A stretch of DNA of 64,000 nucleotides, taken from Shimazuella soli. GTDB taxonomy: Bacteria; Bacillota; Bacilli; Thermoactinomycetales; Thermoactinomycetaceae. The position numbers and the translations under genes are program-made. The stretch's first letter is position 1. Every line of letters starts with the position of its first letter. The notes under the pieces were generated by a model. That model was not told the origin of the DNA, did not search any database, and was given only the letters and a program-made list of their open reading frames with translations. The DNA lies in the NCBI RefSeq assembly GCF_022511585.1, contig NZ_JAKWBN010000005.1, forward strand, positions 62,001 through 126,000, read 5' to 3'. Below, piece after piece: positions 24,439 through 33,533 of this stretch.

Positions 24439-26757
24439 TTAGGAAACGTCGTTTTCATACAATTGATCAATAAGTTTATAAACTGGATCTTCTTGTATTT
24501 CTTTTATCAGTGGTTTAAGTCCTAATTTAATTTCAGCTCGTTTTGCTTCTTCTATTTCTAAAGCTGTTGCTAAGGATTTATCTGCTATGAATTGCCCTCT
24601 TCCTTTGTAATTTGCAGGATTAATTTCTTTTGGGTTTAAAATAAACACTTCTGATCGAAGTACAGTATGCTGCATGTAACAATGACGGGGATTGATTTGA
24701 TAATAGTCAAATTCTGTTAAAGAGAATGATTCTGAACGCAGACTGTCCCTCACGGTTTGAGCATCTTTAATACTTCCTAATTGGAAAACGGCATGGGTAC
24801 CAAAGTTACGGAAAAAAGCTTCTACATAACTTGGTGGCATATGATCTTTCAATCCTTGAGTTGACAATATCAATGGCATGTTAAACTCACGGTAAAAATC
24901 AGTAAGGGTTTTTAAATCACCAAATAGATCAACGAATCCTGATCCTTCGTCAATAATAAGTGGATGTTGTGCATATTTTCCCTCTGCATTTTTTCTTCCG
25001 CGTGATACCATCCCAAGTTCGAAGTGAGCAATAGTACAAGCAGCGATAAGTCGTTGATCTCCAGGCGGCATGCCCGAGACATCAATGATATTGTAATGAC
25101 CTTCTTCCCATGATTTTAACCATTTAATTCCACATGTGTAGGAATTCATCATTTTAGTGATACCAGATGTATTGATATTACGCAATCGAGCAGTACTGAA
25201 GCTTTCGATAAACTCACGAGGCCAGCTGATTTTATTGCTATCTTTCTGTACATATTTTAGCAGAGAACGTTTTAGGGTAGCTGTTTCTGGTAAAGATTCA
25301 TCAAGTTGGTCAATAACCCAATTACAAAATTCCGGTTCCTCAATGACTCGTTGAATGTTTCGCAAAGTAGGAATGCCTATTTTAGAGAGTGAATATCCAA
25401 TAAGCAATAATGTTTCTGTCACGACAGGTTTCCAATTAGAGGAATCTGCGCGTGCTAAAATATCGACTACCTGTCCGCCTTTTTGTTGAATCGAGTAGTC
25501 CACATCGAATGGATTAAAAGGAAAATTCCCTTCTCTTGCACGTACGACTGTAACTTTATCATGCATTTCTGGAGGGATACGATCTAGCACTTCATTGGCT
25601 AATGTCCCTTTTGTATCGAGTATGGTGAAGCCCATGCGATTTTCATCTGTCCGTATTTTAATTAAGTCGTCAATGAGATTTAAAATGAAGCCACTTTTTC
25701 CTGATTTTGGTCCGCCCATAACCGCAATATGGTCATCTAAATTTTCTGGTCGTAAATATATGGGGAAACGAGCTGTAAATCGTTTACCATTACCTATAAA
25801 GATATTACCGGGCTCTTTCGCTAATTTTCTAACCACGATAGGTGGTGGCGGATATTGCATTTTGATACGGACTAGCTTACTAGAACCTGAAGTGGTTGGC
25901 CATCTTGCTAGACCAGCTAATTCTGGAGTGCCTAAAATCACTGCATTTTGTGGTCTGCGAAAAGGAAAAATACGATTTTTTGCTTCATATCTGAATAATG
26001 GATGGATGATTCTCCACCACTCACGAGAGTGAAATCGATTTAATTCTGGAGAGTTTAACATGGCCATAGATCGATAAGTATGCTCTGTAATTTTTTTTGC
26101 ATTTTCTTCAGAATCAGCAAAACTTAAGATTTTAATAGCGACTTCTGCTTTGGGTTGTTCCATTTTTTCTTGAATTGCATCTAGGTACATTCCTGTATCG
26201 GATGATTTATCTTTTTTTAGGCTGTTTAATACTCTTCTAAATTTAGGAATCATCTGCCTATCATAAACCGGCCGTATCAAATATTGAATCAATAATTCCT
26301 GTCCTGGGCCTACATTACTCATGTGTTCAACAAGTTGTGTCAGGCTATCATGGCTGCCTGTGAATATTTCAATCGGAACAGTGAAGTCACGTTCTAAAAA
26401 TAACTTCATGCCATTATGGGGCTTAGAAAAATCGAGCTGATAAGGTTCTTCAGCATGTTCATAGTTGAATTCGAAGTGCTCTAAAGCAATCCGGTCTAGT
26501 GTATGCTGTCCAATCGTTTCATTAGGCGCCCAATAAAAAAAGCGTGTTCTTGTTCCTGTAGCAAATGCTTCCCACGCTACCCAAGGTTCAAACCAGGCAA
26601 ATGGAAAACGACGAAACCATTTTTGCTGCAAAAATTCAAGAATGTTTTGCCAAGCGATGGCCGTTAAATCATAGGAAGGTGAATCTGCTAATAAGGTGTT
26701 TACTTCATACAGGACACCTTTTGGAATGGATTGTGGCAAGAAATGATACCTTTTCAA
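24439..26757 (-). CDS. VirD4/TraG-like AAA+ ATPase, second of tandem pair
   Basis: A 772-residue protein starting at TTG 26757 behind AAAGGAGCG, in the same MKRxHFLP context as its upstream paralogue. The N-terminal ~330 residues are a conserved, non-membrane domain (KWFRRFPFAWFEPWVAWEAF, then HSREWWRIIHPLFRYE). The C-terminal ATPase has Walker A GGPKSGKSG (about 345), TILDTKGTL, Walker B HPLIIDEGSGF (about 595) and a late arginine/sensor region near FRNFGTHAVFQLG. This matches type IV secretion coupling/HerA-type ATPases without the usual TM anchor. No relaxase or channel genes are nearby. The role is unknown. Confidence 0.8.
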   Translation of the reverse strand: MKRYHFLPQSIPKGVLYEVNTLLADSPSYDLTAIAWQNILEFLQQKWFRRFPFAWFEPWVAWEAFATGTRTRFFYWAPNETIGQHTLDRIALEHFEFNYEHAEEPYQLDFSKPHNGMKLFLERDFTVPIEIFTGSHDSLTQLVEHMSNVGPGQELLIQYLIRPVYDRQMIPKFRRVLNSLKKDKSSDTGMYLDAIQEKMEQPKAEVAIKILSFADSEENAKKITEHTYRSMAMLNSPELNRFHSREWWRIIHPLFRYEAKNRIFPFRRPQNAVILGTPELAGLARWPTTSGSSKLVRIKMQYPPPPIVVRKLAKEPGNIFIGNGKRFTARFPIYLRPENLDDHIAVMGGPKSGKSGFILNLIDDLIKIRTDENRMGFTILDTKGTLANEVLDRIPPEMHDKVTVVRAREGNFPFNPFDVDYSIQQKGGQVVDILARADSSNWKPVVTETLLLIGYSLSKIGIPTLRNIQRVIEEPEFCNWVIDQLDESLPETATLKRSLLKYVQKDSNKISWPREFIESFSTARLRNINTSGITKMMNSYTCGIKWLKSWEEGHYNIIDVSGMPPGDQRLIAACTIAHFELGMVSRGRKNAEGKYAQHPLIIDEGSGFVDLFGDLKTLTDFYREFNMPLILSTQGLKDHMPPSYVEAFFRNFGTHAVFQLGSIKDAQTVRDSLRSESFSLTEFDYYQINPRHCYMQHTVLRSEVFILNPKEINPANYKGRGQFIADKSLATALEIEEAKRAEIKLGLKPLIKEIQEDPVYKLIDQLYENDVS

Positions 26758-26781
26758 TTTTTTCGCTCCTTTCAACTAAAA

Positions 26782-29160
26782 TTAATCTTCATAGAAGATG
26801 TCGATAAAGTCATCTTCTTCCTCTTCAGATGAATATGGTTCCATGTTTTTTAATTTTTGTTCTAATAATTTTACTTTTTCTTCAATGTCCTGCCAATTCT
26901 TTTTCCTTTGATTTTCTTTTTCTTTTGCTACTTTCTCTTCGATTTCCGCCGCTTTATCAAAGTGTTCTTTGACCATATCATCAGCTGGTTTATCGTGTAC
27001 TGGGTTTGGAGGCTTTCTGATGTTCATACTAAACGTCCGCATCTTTACATTGTCTACTATCATTTGGATATAAGCGACGTGTTTTTCAACCAAGTTAAAA
27101 TCACGATGGGATAGTCCATAAAGTAACATATTATCCACAGCAACTTGTGCATCGCTTGGGCTGCCTTGTTGGAAAGCAAATATTGTACCAAAATTACGGA
27201 ATAAGGTCCCAATGTCTTTATCTTGGATTTGTGATGTTAACGCTGAATTTGCCAAGATAAATGGTACATTGTACTTTCTGGCTTCATTTAATACAAACTC
27301 AATATTATCCAGTGCTGAATTCATATACAAACTCGCATCATCCACGATAAAAGGGTGCAATGGCATATGTTCACCAGCTCCGAATTCTTTGGAGCGTGTA
27401 ACCATCGCTTGACGAAAGAGAACAGCACAAGCCGTACCAAAAAAAGTACGTTCATAAGCTGGACAGGCGGATATATCTAAAATAACGATGTGACCTTCAT
27501 CTAAAGCTTCACGCCATTTGATATAGTTGGATTTCTTATTCATCAATACTCCAGAATAAGATAAGAGCATTCCTCTAAAACGTGCTAAAGTGGAGCTGAG
27601 CACAAATTCTTTTCGCCAATCAATTCGCTTTGTGTCACGCAAGTTTCTCATGAGACTTCGAATAAGTGTCGCTTGTTCTGGATCATTTTCATCTAACAGA
27701 CAGATGATTCGTTTGCAAAACTCTTCATCTTCGATTACTTTTAATAAGTTTTCTAAGGTTGCCATGCCAACTTTTAATAAGGCAAGGCTTGATACAAGGA
27801 ATATTTCTTGCATCATAGGATTCCAACTACCAGTAACCCGTCGGATGATCTCCGAAATGAGATTTGCTTTTCGGTTATCACTCGCTGGGAAATCCATATC
27901 AAATGGATTGAAGGGAGTCCTTGTGCGAAATCGGACTACACGAACCAGATGATGCCATTTAGGTGGAACTTGTTCTAATAATTGATCAGACAACGTTCCT
28001 TGGGTATCAATCAAGGTTAGACCATGTTTATTTTCCTCTGTTTTTAATTTTAGAAAATCAGAAAGCATGTTTACGATTAGGGTACTCTTTCCTGTCTTAG
28101 GACCTCCGACAATCGATACATGATTTTTTAGATCTTCTACAGGCAGGTAGACCGGTGCTTTGTTGATGTTTCTGTTATTATGACCTACCAATATAGTAGG
28201 GTCGGGTCGATTCGCTAAGTTTCGTACTTCCACTGGGATAAGCACTCTTCTGCCTTTAATTTTTATAAATTTTGTTGTGCCTGCAATACTAGGCAGTCGT
28301 GTAAGACCAGCAAGTTCTGGAGTGCCAAGTACAACTTTGTTTTCTGGTTTGCGAAAAGAGAATATGCGTTTGTTCCATTCATAACGGAACATCGGACGGA
28401 CAATTTGCCACCACTCACGAGATTCAAATCGATTTAACTCTTTTGAGTTCATATAGCTTAATGTACGTGCAGTTTGGTCTGTCAGCTCAAATGCTCGCTC
28501 ATAAGTTTGTGCTGTTGCAGCAATACGAATAGAAACTTCCGCTTGTGCTTGGGCGCTTTTTGTTTTTATAGCATTCAGATACATTTCCGTTTCTTTTCTC
28601 GTTGCAGTTTTATCTCGACTGACTTCTCTAATCGCTCTTTGGAAGGCCTTAGCAGTTTGGTGGTGGAAAATAGGCCTGATCAAAAATTGTAGCCCGACTT
28701 GTTCGCCTTCCTCTACGTTGCTAAGAAATTCGAGCAGTGCAGATTGAGTATCGATTGTGTTCTTTTCATAAATACGCATCGGCACAGTAAAGTCTCGTTC
28801 TAATTGCAGCTTCATACCTGCATGAGGTAAAGAAAAATCCATTTTTGGTGGTTCAGCCAGGGTGAAGTTAAGTTCAGGACTCCAAGTATACAGACGGTTC
28901 CAAAATTCGTTTCCCCATTGCAGATTTGGTGCCCAAAAAAAGTATCTTGTTCGTGTATCATCCGCATATATTTCCCAAGAAATCCATGGTTCAACCATAC
29001 GAAAGGGAAAGCGTCGGTACCACTTCCACTTCATATAATCGATATAGTCGTTAAGGGATTTCTGTGTATTTGCATAATTTGGCCTTGAGCCTATAAGTGT
29101 TTCCATTTCATACGTAACCCCTTCAGGGATGAGAAAAGGTAAGAAGTGAAACCTCTTCAA
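26782..29160 (-). CDS. VirD4/TraG-like AAA+ ATPase, first of tandem pair
   Basis: A 792-residue protein starting at TTG 29160 behind GGAAAGGAGC, 24 bp before the paralogue's start. It shares the same N-terminal domain (KWYRRFPFRMVEPWISWEIY, FESREWWQIVRPMFRYE). Walker A is GGPKTGKST (352-360). LTLIDTQGTL follows, and the Walker B is HPFIVDDASLY (about 602-612), with Asp in place of the usual catalytic Glu. The C-terminus adds a charged coiled coil (about 715-780) and an acidic end. The variant Walker B suggests one subunit of a heteromeric ring may be weak in hydrolysis (inference). No transmembrane segment is seen. Confidence 0.8.
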   Translation of the reverse strand: MKRFHFLPFLIPEGVTYEMETLIGSRPNYANTQKSLNDYIDYMKWKWYRRFPFRMVEPWISWEIYADDTRTRYFFWAPNLQWGNEFWNRLYTWSPELNFTLAEPPKMDFSLPHAGMKLQLERDFTVPMRIYEKNTIDTQSALLEFLSNVEEGEQVGLQFLIRPIFHHQTAKAFQRAIREVSRDKTATRKETEMYLNAIKTKSAQAQAEVSIRIAATAQTYERAFELTDQTARTLSYMNSKELNRFESREWWQIVRPMFRYEWNKRIFSFRKPENKVVLGTPELAGLTRLPSIAGTTKFIKIKGRRVLIPVEVRNLANRPDPTILVGHNNRNINKAPVYLPVEDLKNHVSIVGGPKTGKSTLIVNMLSDFLKLKTEENKHGLTLIDTQGTLSDQLLEQVPPKWHHLVRVVRFRTRTPFNPFDMDFPASDNRKANLISEIIRRVTGSWNPMMQEIFLVSSLALLKVGMATLENLLKVIEDEEFCKRIICLLDENDPEQATLIRSLMRNLRDTKRIDWRKEFVLSSTLARFRGMLLSYSGVLMNKKSNYIKWREALDEGHIVILDISACPAYERTFFGTACAVLFRQAMVTRSKEFGAGEHMPLHPFIVDDASLYMNSALDNIEFVLNEARKYNVPFILANSALTSQIQDKDIGTLFRNFGTIFAFQQGSPSDAQVAVDNMLLYGLSHRDFNLVEKHVAYIQMIVDNVKMRTFSMNIRKPPNPVHDKPADDMVKEHFDKAAEIEEKVAKEKENQRKKNWQDIEEKVKLLEQKLKNMEPYSSEEEEDDFIDIFYED

Positions 29161-29321
29161 GATTATCTGCTCCTTTCCCTTACGATGGAATGTAAGGCTA
29201 GTCTATTTTCTAATAGGATGGGTAAACCTATCAACTTCAATTGATCGAGAAGTGGTCAGATTTTCTTTAAATTTATCATAATAGTGCAGAAAACGATAGT
29301 AAAAACAGAATGATAAAATAG

Positions 29322-29353
29322 AAGCCCTTTTTCACATGAGGGCTTGTTTTTTT
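29322..29353 (+). terminator. Orphan plus-strand terminator
   Basis: AAGCCCT/AGGGCTT (29322-29328 with 29339-29345) is followed by GTTTTTTTT. No plus-strand gene precedes it: the flanking ATPase gene is on the minus strand and starts at 29160. It may end an unannotated transcript. The rest of 29161-29572 shows no ORF; an imperfect dyad at about 29447-29482 resembles a worn IS end. Confidence 0.6.
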
Positions 29354-29572
29354 GAACCAGCAAATAGAGCACCATTCGTTCATCATACTCAGAACGAGGT
29401 GTTATTTTTTTAAGTCAATTTTTTTTAGATTGTAATGAATCCTCCTACACTTTAGCAGACATTAAGTGGTGGGGGATTTCTTGTACCACTTTGTTAGATT
29501 TAGCTTCTATCTTGTACATTTGTATGTTTTGAAATGTAGACTACAACGGATTAAATCCAGCAAAAATAAGTA

Positions 29573-29601
29573 TTCACAAATAATCATTTTTACTTTATAA
29601 T
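29573..29601 (+). promoter_or_regulatory. Sigma-A promoter of the iron-efflux ATPase
   Basis: TTCACA (29573-29578), a 17-bp spacer and TATAAT (29596-29601). The -10 hexamer is embedded in the PerR/Fur-like box. Confidence 0.7.
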
Positions 29602-29609
29602 AATTATCA
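29595..29609 (+). promoter_or_regulatory. PerR/Fur box over the -10 element
   Basis: TTATAATAATTATCA differs at one position from the PerR box (TTATAATNATTATAA) and at one from the Fur 7-1-7 box (TGATAATNATTATCA). It can be read as either. Confidence 0.75.
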
Positions 29610-29631
29610 TAAAGTTGCGGACAGGCAAAAA

Positions 29632-29646
29632 TGAAAATCATTCTCA
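29632..29646 (+). promoter_or_regulatory. Second Fur-like box
   Basis: TGAAAATCATTCTCA matches the Fur 7-1-7 consensus at 12 of 14 defined positions. It lies about 25 bp downstream of the expected transcription start. Confidence 0.6.
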
Positions 29647-29707
29647 TTGCATAGTCACTTTAACTAAAAAATGAAAATAAAATTCGCTGATAATGGTGGT
29701 GAAGATT

Positions 29708-31615
29708 ATGGAATTGGTGACATATCAAATAGATAAAAAGAGTAAAGAATCAATGGGATCTATTAAGAAAATAGATCAATACTTGGAATTTGCTTTTGCC
29801 ATCTCAAGCGGATTGTTAACATTTGTAGCATTTTTATTGGAAAAATCAAGTTTTCATTATGCAGTTACTCTTTATGCTATTGCATTTCTTATTGGAGGAT
29901 ATGTTAAAGCAAAAGAAGGACTCATGGAGTTATGGAAAGAACGGGAATTCGGTGTAGACCTGCTTATGATGGTAGCAGCAATTGGAGCAGCATCAATCGG
30001 ATACTGGCTAGAAGGAGCATTACTCATCTTTATCTTCTCCTTAAGCGGAGCACTAGAGACATATACCATGGCTCGAAGCGAACGAGATTTATCGAAGTTG
30101 CTCAGTCTACAACCTGAAGTTGCGACAATCGTCTATTCAGATGGTTCGGAGGCAGAAATTCCAGTATCAGCGCTTAAAGTGGATGATGTTGTCGTCGTAA
30201 GACCTGGAGGTAGGATCCCAGTAGATGGGGTCGTCTTGGAAGGATCTTCAGAAGTAGATCAAGCGAGCATTACAGGAGAATCAATTCCAGTAGCAAAAGT
30301 CAAGAACGATGAAGTATATGCTGGAACCATGAATAGCACTGGTTCACTTTTCATTAAAGTTACAGTTTCGAATGAAAATAGTTTATTTGCAAAGATCGTT
30401 AATATGGTAGATCAAGCCAGAGAAGAGGTACCAGAGTCTCAACTAAAAATGGAACGTTTAGAAAAAACATATGCAAAAGTAATTTTACTGGTAACATCCA
30501 TTTTATTATTTGCTCCTCATTTTATTGTTAGCTGGAGCTGGTCAGAGACTTTTTATCGGGCAATGGTCTTTTTAGTTGTAGCTTCTCCATGTGCGTTAGT
30601 TGCTTCCATTATGCCTGCCATTTTGTCTGCAATGTCAAATGGATCGCGCAAAGGGATTTTGTTTAAAAATGGGATGCAACTCGAAGTTTTATCTGAGATA
30701 AATGTTGTAGCTTTTGATAAAACAGGTACCTTAACAGAAGGAAAACCGAAAGTAACCGATATTGTGCAATTTGTAGAAATGGAAGAAATAAAATTGCTAC
30801 AAGCTGTAGCCTCAATTGAATGGTTGTCTGAACATCCGATTGCAAGAGCAGTAGTTTCTTATGCAAAATCCAAAGGGATAGATCGTACGAAACCAGAGAT
30901 GCTTCAGGCGGAAACTGGTTATGGTGTCAAAGCCAATTACCGTGGAGAAGAATGGAGAATCGGTAAACCAGAATGGTTTTTCCTGACAAATGAAAAGCAA
31001 AGATCTGTTCAAGGATTGGAAGCTCAAGGGAAAACAGTTGTAATCATAGAAAGGGACAAAGAAGTAATCGGTGCTATTGCACTAAAAGATACAATAAGAA
31101 ATGATGCTAAATCCTTGATTCAATCACTTCATAAACTAGGAATTCATACAGTAATGTTGACAGGAGACCAAAAACGGACAGCAGAAGTGATTGCAGATGA
31201 ATTAGGAATTAAGGAATACTACAGCGGATTACTTCCTCAAGACAAGGTCCATAAGGTAAAAGAATTAAGGGAATCTCACGGGAAAATTGCAATGGTTGGG
31301 GATGGAGTAAACGATGCTCCAGCATTGAGTCAAGCAAGCATGGGGATTGCGATGGGGGCAGGCGGCAGTGATATAGCCCTAGAAACTGCTGATGTTGTCT
31401 TGATGAATGATAAGCTTTCACGAATTACTACAGCTGTCAGTTTATCCAAAAGAATGAAGCGAATTGTGCGGCAGAACCTTATTTTTGCAGCAACTGTGAT
31501 TATACTCCTTTTGCTTTCTAATTTTACGGAATTGATCAATCTGCCATTGGGAGTAGTTGGACATGAAGGTAGTACGATTTTGGTTATTTTAAATGGACTG
31601 CGTTTGTTACGATAA
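29708..31615 (+). CDS. pfeT: P1B-4-type metal-efflux ATPase, PfeT-like
   Basis: A 635-residue P-type ATPase. ATG 29708 follows GGTGGTGA; an in-frame ATG at 29693 lacks a site. It has no N-terminal metal-binding domain. Motifs in order: TGES actuator loop (QASITGESIPVAK), the membrane SPC (VASPCALVAS), FDKTGTLTEG phosphorylation site, EHPIARA nucleotide-binding HP, MLTGDQ, VGDGVNDAPAL, and HEGSTILVILNGLRLL in the last helix. SPC plus HEGxT mark the P1B-4 group (Fe2+/Co2+/Zn2+ export). The PerR/Fur-type boxes point to ferrous iron export under peroxide or iron stress, as for B. subtilis PfeT. Confidence 0.85.
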   Translation: MELVTYQIDKKSKESMGSIKKIDQYLEFAFAISSGLLTFVAFLLEKSSFHYAVTLYAIAFLIGGYVKAKEGLMELWKEREFGVDLLMMVAAIGAASIGYWLEGALLIFIFSLSGALETYTMARSERDLSKLLSLQPEVATIVYSDGSEAEIPVSALKVDDVVVVRPGGRIPVDGVVLEGSSEVDQASITGESIPVAKVKNDEVYAGTMNSTGSLFIKVTVSNENSLFAKIVNMVDQAREEVPESQLKMERLEKTYAKVILLVTSILLFAPHFIVSWSWSETFYRAMVFLVVASPCALVASIMPAILSAMSNGSRKGILFKNGMQLEVLSEINVVAFDKTGTLTEGKPKVTDIVQFVEMEEIKLLQAVASIEWLSEHPIARAVVSYAKSKGIDRTKPEMLQAETGYGVKANYRGEEWRIGKPEWFFLTNEKQRSVQGLEAQGKTVVIIERDKEVIGAIALKDTIRNDAKSLIQSLHKLGIHTVMLTGDQKRTAEVIADELGIKEYYSGLLPQDKVHKVKELRESHGKIAMVGDGVNDAPALSQASMGIAMGAGGSDIALETADVVLMNDKLSRITTAVSLSKRMKRIVRQNLIFAATVIILLLLSNFTELINLPLGVVGHEGSTILVILNGLRLLR

Positions 31616-31711
31616 AAGAGGATTTTCTTCCTTTGTTGTATATAAAGAAGCAATGAAGGTAAAACGAAGCCTTATCTTGAATAAGATAGAACATCAAAAA
31701 TAGATATGTGT

Positions 31712-31743
31712 AAGAGTAGGCTGTAATACCTACTCTTTTTTTG
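31712..31743 (+). terminator. Terminator after pfeT
   Basis: A 9-bp stem AAGAGTAGG/CCTACTCTT is followed by TTTTT. Confidence 0.85.
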
Positions 31744-31762
31744 TCCATAAATGGAGGAGATA

Positions 31763-32281
31763 ATGAGAAGGATATGTATTGTTGGTTCACCAGGTTCTGG
31801 GAAGTCAACTTTAGCAAAAAAATTAGGTTCATTAATGGGGATAGAAGTTATTCATTTGGACAAACTTTTTTGGAAACCAGGTTGGAATGCTGTTTCTAAC
31901 GAAGAGTTAGCAGATTTGCAAGATGAGCATTTGCGAAAAGATAGTTGGATAATAGATGGTTCTTACAGTAGTGTCTGGCAACCGAGGCTAGAAAGAGCAG
32001 ATACAATCATCTTTTTAGATTTTTTTCGATGGATATGTATATATCGTGTTGTTAAACGTTATGTTTTAGCACGTAATCAAACAAGATCCGATATGGGCAG
32101 CGGTTGTCCAGAGAAAATCGATTTTCCTTTTTTATTATTTGTTTGGAACTATCCAACACACCGCAGAAACAAAGTATTAGCAATGACACAAAAATATACC
32201 GCTCAAAAACAAATTATTATTTTACGCAATGATAAAAAGGTATCGGAGTTCTTGAAAAACATAAAGCAAGGCAATCGGTAA
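31763..32281 (+). CDS. P-loop kinase-like protein (FlaR/topology modulation family)
   Basis: A 172-residue adenylate-kinase-like P-loop protein starting at ATG 31763 behind GGAGGAG. Walker A is GSPGSGKST (about 7-15). EVIHLDKLFWKPGWN and SWIIDGSYSSVWQPRLERAD are typical of the group annotated as DNA topology modulation protein or FlaR. The C-terminal helix includes QKYTAQKQIIILRNDKKVSEFL. The true substrate is unknown, and the historical name is not a demonstrated activity. A 14-bp stem terminator overlaps the stop codon. Confidence 0.82.
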   Translation: MRRICIVGSPGSGKSTLAKKLGSLMGIEVIHLDKLFWKPGWNAVSNEELADLQDEHLRKDSWIIDGSYSSVWQPRLERADTIIFLDFFRWICIYRVVKRYVLARNQTRSDMGSGCPEKIDFPFLLFVWNYPTHRRNKVLAMTQKYTAQKQIIILRNDKKVSEFLKNIKQGNR

Positions 32282-32302
32282 GATAAGATTGCCTTGCTTT
32301 TG
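32263..32302. terminator. Strong bidirectional terminator
   Basis: A 14-bp perfect stem AAAGCAAGGCAATC with its complement (32263-32276, 32287-32300) overlaps the upstream stop codon. Confidence 0.85.
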
Positions 32303-32316
32303 AAAATACGAGTGTT

Positions 32317-33099
32317 TTAAACGGTAACCGTTTTTTCTACTTCTACAATTTCCTTCGCGTGTTGTTCCAAAACATTGGCAACAGCTATACCTTGATTTGG
32401 TTCCGTTTTAGCGATAATGCGGATATAATTTTCTGCTTTATTTGGAGTATGTACATCTAGTACAGCTGGTCCTTCTACTATTTGCGGCATATCTGTTTTT
32501 AGTTGATTCAATTTTGCTTGGATTTCTGATATATAGGGGAGCATATCTTGTCCATTGCTATAAGGTATCTTGACATTAACGATCGTATTGGAAGTACCTT
32601 TAGAATGGTTGGTAAGTGATTTTAACTCGCGATTTGGTATAAAGTGAAGATCTCCATTTAGATCACGAATTTTTAAAACACGTAGTCCTGTCTGTTCTAC
32701 TACACCAGAAAATCCATTAACAGTGATGTGATCATTTACATTTACTTGGTCTTCCATCAAGATAAAGAAACCTGTTACAATATCACTTACAAGACCTTGT
32801 GCGCCAAAACCGATAGCTAAGCCAATAATTCCGGCGCTGGCGATAAGTCCAGTTGCGTTGATACCAAACTGATCCAATAAAGCAACAACTGCGACAAAGA
32901 AAAGGACATATCCAATAAAATTGCTAGCTAAACTTGCTAATGTTTGTAAACGAGGAATCTCTTTTTTTCTTCCAACGATAAATCGATAAATAATTCCTTT
33001 GATAATCAAAAAGGCTATGTAAGTAATAGCAATAATAACAAGACAACTGATGATGACTTCGGAAACATGTGTCCAATTGATATTAAAGTTCCAATTCAT
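32317..33099 (-). CDS. Small-conductance mechanosensitive channel (MscS family)
   Basis: A 260-residue protein from ATG 33099 behind AAAGGAAG; a longer reading to 33189 crosses the promoter and is rejected. It has three membrane segments (about 15-40, 60-85, 95-115). The pore-lining TM3 pattern is GLIASAGIIGLAIGFGAQGLVSDIVTG, rich in Gly/Ala, then the beta domain (DHITVNGFSGVVEQTGLRVL, DLHFIPNREL). It releases solutes on hypo-osmotic shock. It is monocistronic and divergent from the tRNA genes. Confidence 0.92.
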   Translation of the reverse strand: MNWNFNINWTHVSEVIISCLVIIAITYIAFLIIKGIIYRFIVGRKKEIPRLQTLASLASNFIGYVLFFVAVVALLDQFGINATGLIASAGIIGLAIGFGAQGLVSDIVTGFFILMEDQVNVNDHITVNGFSGVVEQTGLRVLKIRDLNGDLHFIPNRELKSLTNHSKGTSNTIVNVKIPYSNGQDMLPYISEIQAKLNQLKTDMPQIVEGPAVLDVHTPNKAENYIRIIAKTEPNQGIAVANVLEQHAKEIVEVEKTVTV

Positions 33100-33231
33100 G
33101 AAATCTTCCTTTCTATTATAAGATAAAAAAGTAAGTAGGTATAATATAGCATATCTTTCAAAATAAAACATATGGGAAAATTCAATCAAAGGACAAAATT
33201 AGCTGCTAGATAATTTTCTTTTAAAAAAGGA

Positions 33232-33260
33232 TTGACACAGAAGATAATATATCGTAATAT
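33232..33260 (+). promoter_or_regulatory. tRNA operon promoter
   Basis: TTGACA (33232-33237), a 17-bp spacer and TAATAT (33255-33260), 16 bp before the tRNA-Leu. Confidence 0.8.
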
Positions 33261-33275
33261 AGATTTTGTCGCTGA

Positions 33276-33359
33276 GCCGAAGTGGCGGAACTGGCAGACG
33301 CGCACGACTCAAAATCGTGTTCCTTTGGAGTGTGGGTTCGAGTCCCACCTTCGGTACCA
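33276..33359 (+). tRNA. tRNA-Leu (CAA anticodon)
   Basis: The acceptor stem is GCCGAAG/CTTCGGT. The anticodon stem-loop CACGA-CTCAAAA-TCGTG gives CAA, decoding UUG. A long variable arm typical of Leu and the T-loop GGTTCGAGTCC are present. CCA is encoded. Confidence 0.96.
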
Positions 33360-33373
33360 CCAAAATTGCATAT

Positions 33374-33451
33374 CGGGGTGTAGCTCAGTTTGGCCAGAGC
33401 ACTCGCTTTGGGAGCGAGGGGTCGCAGGTTCGAATCCTGTCACCCCGACCA
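33374..33451 (+). tRNA. tRNA-Pro (TGG anticodon)
   Basis: The acceptor stem is CGGGGTG/CACCCCG. The anticodon arm CTCGC-TTTGGGA-GCGAG gives TGG, decoding CCA-type proline codons. The T-loop GGTTCGAATCC and an encoded CCA are present. It is 14 nt after tRNA-Leu and shares its promoter. Confidence 0.96.
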
Positions 33452-33474
33452 CACAATTTAGGTGTAAGATAGAG

Positions 33475-33514
33475 AAAGACATGTTAGAGAAAAAATCTAA
33501 TATGTCTTTTTCTT
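33475..33514 (+). terminator. Terminator of the tRNA operon
   Basis: A 13-bp stem with one G-T pair (33475-33487, 33497-33509) is followed by TTTC. It sits just before rnhA. Confidence 0.75.
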
Positions 33515-33533
33515 TTGATAGGGAGGAAATGAA

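Noticed and set aside
24439-29160. Integrative conjugative element
   Set aside because: Only two coupling-protein-like ATPases are present; relaxase, VirB4, channel and integrase genes are absent in the window, and no att sites flank the pair.
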